From contig NZ_QKYV01000003.1 in the NCBI RefSeq assembly GCF_003253545.1, positions 124,001 to 188,000 on the forward strand: a stretch of DNA of 64,000 bases, given 5' to 3'. Below, piece by piece: positions 61,630 to 64,000 of the stretch; the stretch's first letter is position 1, and every line of letters begins with the position of its first letter. The notes beneath the pieces were generated by a model, which searched no databases, was not told the origin of the DNA, and saw nothing but the letters and a program-made list of their open reading frames with translations. The DNA is from Mesonia algae (GTDB lineage: Bacteria > Bacteroidota > Bacteroidia > Flavobacteriales > Flavobacteriaceae). Both the position numbers and the translations under genes were made by a program.

Positions 61630-63462
61630 CTAAGTTTTAACTTCTATAACATAAGGAAATACGTTAATTGATTTTTCCTCTAGAATAGATAATAAGTTAT
61701 TATTAAGCAATTGCCATTCTTGATCCTCTAATTGGTTTTCTTTACTTGCATACAAAGTAATTTTCATACAAGCCACAACACCTTTATTTATTGATATATC
61801 TGATGAGTAAGTTTTTTTAACATCTACGTCTTCAATATGATTGTTGTAGACAGAAAAACAAAGAGCGCTAACATCTTTTTTGGTAACAATTCTATCTCTA
61901 GATAATAAAGAACTTCTATAATTATTAAGGCGTTCTTCCATTCCCAAACTATCCTTACCGTTAAAAGTACTGGTAAGCAATTTTGCACTTTTTTGTTTTA
62001 TGTCTGTTCCCTCATAATTATATAATAAAGAACCTCCCTTTATCTTATTACCTAAACTCCCATCGGTAGTCCAATACTCAACCATTAAATTTTCCTTAGC
62101 ATTATATGGCTTTACGGAAAGATAAACAGTCTCGTTGGGTTGTCTTGTGAGATCCTCCGCTCTTTTTTCAAGTAATAATATAGTTTGGTTCAGTTTATTA
62201 ATATTTGCCTGTAAGAAGTCACTACCTAAAAAAGAAAATGCTGCACTTTCTTCTTTCATTAACTCCATCATATGACTTAAAAACTGTTTTGCATTTCGAG
62301 AATCTAATTTTCCCGCTTGGTCTTCTCTCAAAATAAAAGTTCCTTTACGTTGATCATTTGTACTATTTTGTCGCAACAAATAGTTTTTCCCCTCCGTATT
62401 TTCAACTGTTTGTATATCTAAAAATAAATCATTGGTCTGTATAGGAACAATATGTATAAAATCTTTTAATTGATATGAGAAGCTGTTAAGCTTTCTATTA
62501 AGAACAGGAAAAGCATTCAAAGAAACAGAAACTTGCTCTAAAATATTTGTGTTAATGATTCTAGGAAACTCTACCTCTATCCAATTTAAATCTTGTAATT
62601 CAGGATAACTTTTAATATCTACCTCACTAAAAACACCATCAGGCATTTTTCCTTTTTTAGATAAATATGAAAGTGATTTAATCGAAATAAAGTTTTTTTC
62701 ATAAAACTGATTAATTCGATCTTCTATACTTTTAGTTTTATTAGTTACCGAATTAAAAATAGCTTCCACATTTAAGCGTTGCTGTTCTTTATGATCAAAA
62801 AAACCTCCTGTAGTCGTAAGTTTATCTGAATTTAATAAACATTTGACATTTTTAAGGTGATGGTAAAAAAGGTCATTTAAAGATGCATCTTCATGTTCAA
62901 AATAAAGAGAAACATCTTTTAGAGGAACGTTATCACTATGACTATTTATACCTAAATAAAGTTTAGAAGGATTTCCAACATTCTCTATCGTACCAATAAA
63001 TTTTTTTCCTTTTTTTTCATTGTGTACATACAATTTATCACCACAAAGTACATGGCTAATTTTTGCATCTATTAAGCGCATCTCCCTTGATGGGGAAAAA
63101 AAAATATTTTTTTTAAGAGTCTCGTTGCGCTCTAACAAAGCTTTTCTTTTGCAATATAATTGATGCTTAGAATTTATAGTAATACTTTTATCAACTGGAT
63201 CTGCATAAGCAATCGCGTGGGCAGGGTTGGCACCATGAATAGCCTCAGGAGTCATTAATTGAATAAGTCTTTCTGTAATTCGTGATTGTGAATTATAAAT
63301 TTCACCTTCAATTTTTGATATTTCAGAAGCACAAGCACTTATAAGTAAAGATACTAAGGGATCAAAAGAACTATCTATATCTTTAGGAGCTATACCCCAA
63401 AGTGAGGCTGCCTTTTCGATCATCCTATTTTTTATATCCTTCTCATTATTTTTATTATGCAT
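61630..63462 (-). CDS. tssF: T6SS baseplate subunit TssF
   Basis: 610 residues. The N-terminal signature LVSLLISACASEISKIEGEI followed by ERLIQLMTPEAIHGANPAHA is the standard TssF opening. The C-terminal part shows LSRDRIVTKKDVSALCFS, also seen in the J-like phage baseplate family to which TssF belongs. TssF forms the wedge with TssE, TssG and TssK; no tssG lies next to it in the expected place. A 103-base gap to the PKD gene and a 110-base gap to tssE. Confidence 0.88.
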   Translation of the reverse strand: MHNKNNEKDIKNRMIEKAASLWGIAPKDIDSSFDPLVSLLISACASEISKIEGEIYNSQSRITERLIQLMTPEAIHGANPAHAIAYADPVDKSITINSKHQLYCKRKALLERNETLKKNIFFSPSREMRLIDAKISHVLCGDKLYVHNEKKGKKFIGTIENVGNPSKLYLGINSHSDNVPLKDVSLYFEHEDASLNDLFYHHLKNVKCLLNSDKLTTTGGFFDHKEQQRLNVEAIFNSVTNKTKSIEDRINQFYEKNFISIKSLSYLSKKGKMPDGVFSEVDIKSYPELQDLNWIEVEFPRIINTNILEQVSVSLNAFPVLNRKLNSFSYQLKDFIHIVPIQTNDLFLDIQTVENTEGKNYLLRQNSTNDQRKGTFILREDQAGKLDSRNAKQFLSHMMELMKEESAAFSFLGSDFLQANINKLNQTILLLEKRAEDLTRQPNETVYLSVKPYNAKENLMVEYWTTDGSLGNKIKGGSLLYNYEGTDIKQKSAKLLTSTFNGKDSLGMEERLNNYRSSLLSRDRIVTKKDVSALCFSVYNNHIEDVDVKKTYSSDISINKGVVACMKITLYASKENQLEDQEWQLLNNNLLSILEEKSINVFPYVIEVKT

Positions 63463-63476
63463 ATATAATAAATTTA

Positions 63477-63498
63477 AAGAAGGCTAATTAGCCTTCTT
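63477..63498 (-). repeat. 22-bp perfect palindrome between tssE and tssF
   Basis: Two 11-base arms without a loop (left arm AAGAAGGCTAA). On the minus strand it lies after the tssE stop and just before the tssF start, with only a weak T-rich stretch after it. It may be a partial terminator or an mRNA-processing hairpin that sets the ratio of TssE to TssF. Confidence 0.6.
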
Positions 63499-63572
63499 CC
63501 TTCCGCGTTTAAAAATTTCACCCTTTTACCCAAAAATATAAATAAATCTTCATCTAATCGACAGAAATACTC

Positions 63573-64000
63573 TTAAAAAGACATAGGAGCAATATAAAAG
63601 CTTTCAACAAAAGAGAAAGGTTCATTAGTTTGTTTAACAGTACCCGAAATTAAGATGTCAATTCGTTTTCTTACCATCTGTAAATTGTTGTTTTTAGAAA
63701 CACTTTCTTGTTTTAGTTTAATCTCTACCGTGGCTTCTACCAGTCTTTTTTCATAATGCTTTATACTATCGAGAATCGATTCAGTAATAATACCTCGCAG
63801 CTTATCATTACTAGTTAAATTGTCGAAATCTACTTCCCAAAGAGCATTACCAAAACTTTCATCGAATGTACACTCTCCAAAATATGTTGTTGCTAATAAA
63901 TGTAAAAAACTAGCAACTGAATCCTGAATAGAGCATTTTTCATGACTATCATTTTTTATAAAAGCACTTGGTTTAAAAGGCAGAGAATAGTAATCTTTAG
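63573..64000 (-). CDS. tssE: T6SS baseplate subunit TssE / gp25-like (5' end outside window)
   Basis: 142 codons of open frame from the window edge to a TAA at 63573-63575; the start lies beyond position 64000. The conserved gp25 motif is present as TYFGECTFDESFGNALWEVD, which includes the acidic EFD-type residues of the family. The C-terminus (NEPFSFVESFYIAPMSF) is typical. TssE sits in the baseplate and nucleates sheath assembly in contractile systems. First gene of this operon that is visible here. Confidence 0.85.
   Translation of the reverse strand, partial: KDYYSLPFKPSAFIKNDSHEKCSIQDSVASFLHLLATTYFGECTFDESFGNALWEVDFDNLTSNDKLRGIITESILDSIKHYEKRLVEATVEIKLKQESVSKNNNLQMVRKRIDILISGTVKQTNEPFSFVESFYIAPMSF

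Noticed and set aside
58828-64000. Extracellular contractile injection system or prophage tail instead of T6SS
   Set aside because: TssK-like and TssO-like proteins are present, and there are no tail tube, ATPase or phage structural genes in the visible part.

Overview
The window is AT-rich DNA from a member of the Bacteroidota, most likely a marine-type Flavobacteriaceae. This is inferred from several markers: a type IX secretion C-terminal sorting domain, a TonB-dependent-receptor-like barrel, an S46 dipeptidyl peptidase, a GSCFA protein, a fused alpha/beta 2-oxoacid dehydrogenase E1, TTTG-N20-TAnnTTTG promoters, and a Bacteroidota-type (subtype iii) type VI secretion locus. No rRNA, tRNA, CRISPR array, transposase or prophage was seen.

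Region 1 (1-29807) is built around aerobic phenylacetate breakdown. A minus-strand operon of about 13.5 kb runs from 27266 down to 13758: paaE, A, B, C, D, a small four-helix-bundle gene, paaG, paaH, paaI, a zinc metallopeptidase, paaJ, paaZ, a crotonase, a second four-helix-bundle gene and paaY. paaK and a TetR regulator form a second unit (9429-7508). A porin and an MFS permease form a third at the window edge (2221-1). All three units have a related palindrome just upstream. It resembles the PaaR operator known from Thermus, so I propose the porin and permease are the aromatic-acid uptake arm of the same regulon. A second TetR paralogue and an aromatic amino acid hydroxylase sit at the head of the main operon. 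Unrelated genes are interspersed: MscS, a branched-chain-type 2-oxoacid dehydrogenase E1/E2, DPP11, a dicarboxylate/amino acid symporter and a GNAT enzyme.

Region 2 (29804-57952) is mostly housekeeping: alaS, an M23 peptidase with MerR, LemA plus two TPM proteins, a large outer-membrane barrel, der and era flanking a lipoprotein, a 1000-residue repetitive beta-helix surface protein, an M1 peptidase, glutathione peroxidase, two pirins with a Crp-type regulator, a Gre factor and a pentapeptide-repeat protein.

Region 3 (58763-64000) is the 3' end of a T6SSiii operon on the minus strand: tssE (cut by the window), tssF, a PKD-domain membrane protein, tssK and tssO, closed by a strong terminator. 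One unknown gene follows it.

The most unusual non-coding signals are: three four-helix-bundle genes in operon gaps, two of them bracketed by inverted repeats; two copies of a GC-rich structured element (3503-3612 and 30444-30537); an over-represented palindrome TTCCGCGGAAGCG inside coding sequence; and different inverted repeats in most gaps of the paa operon.
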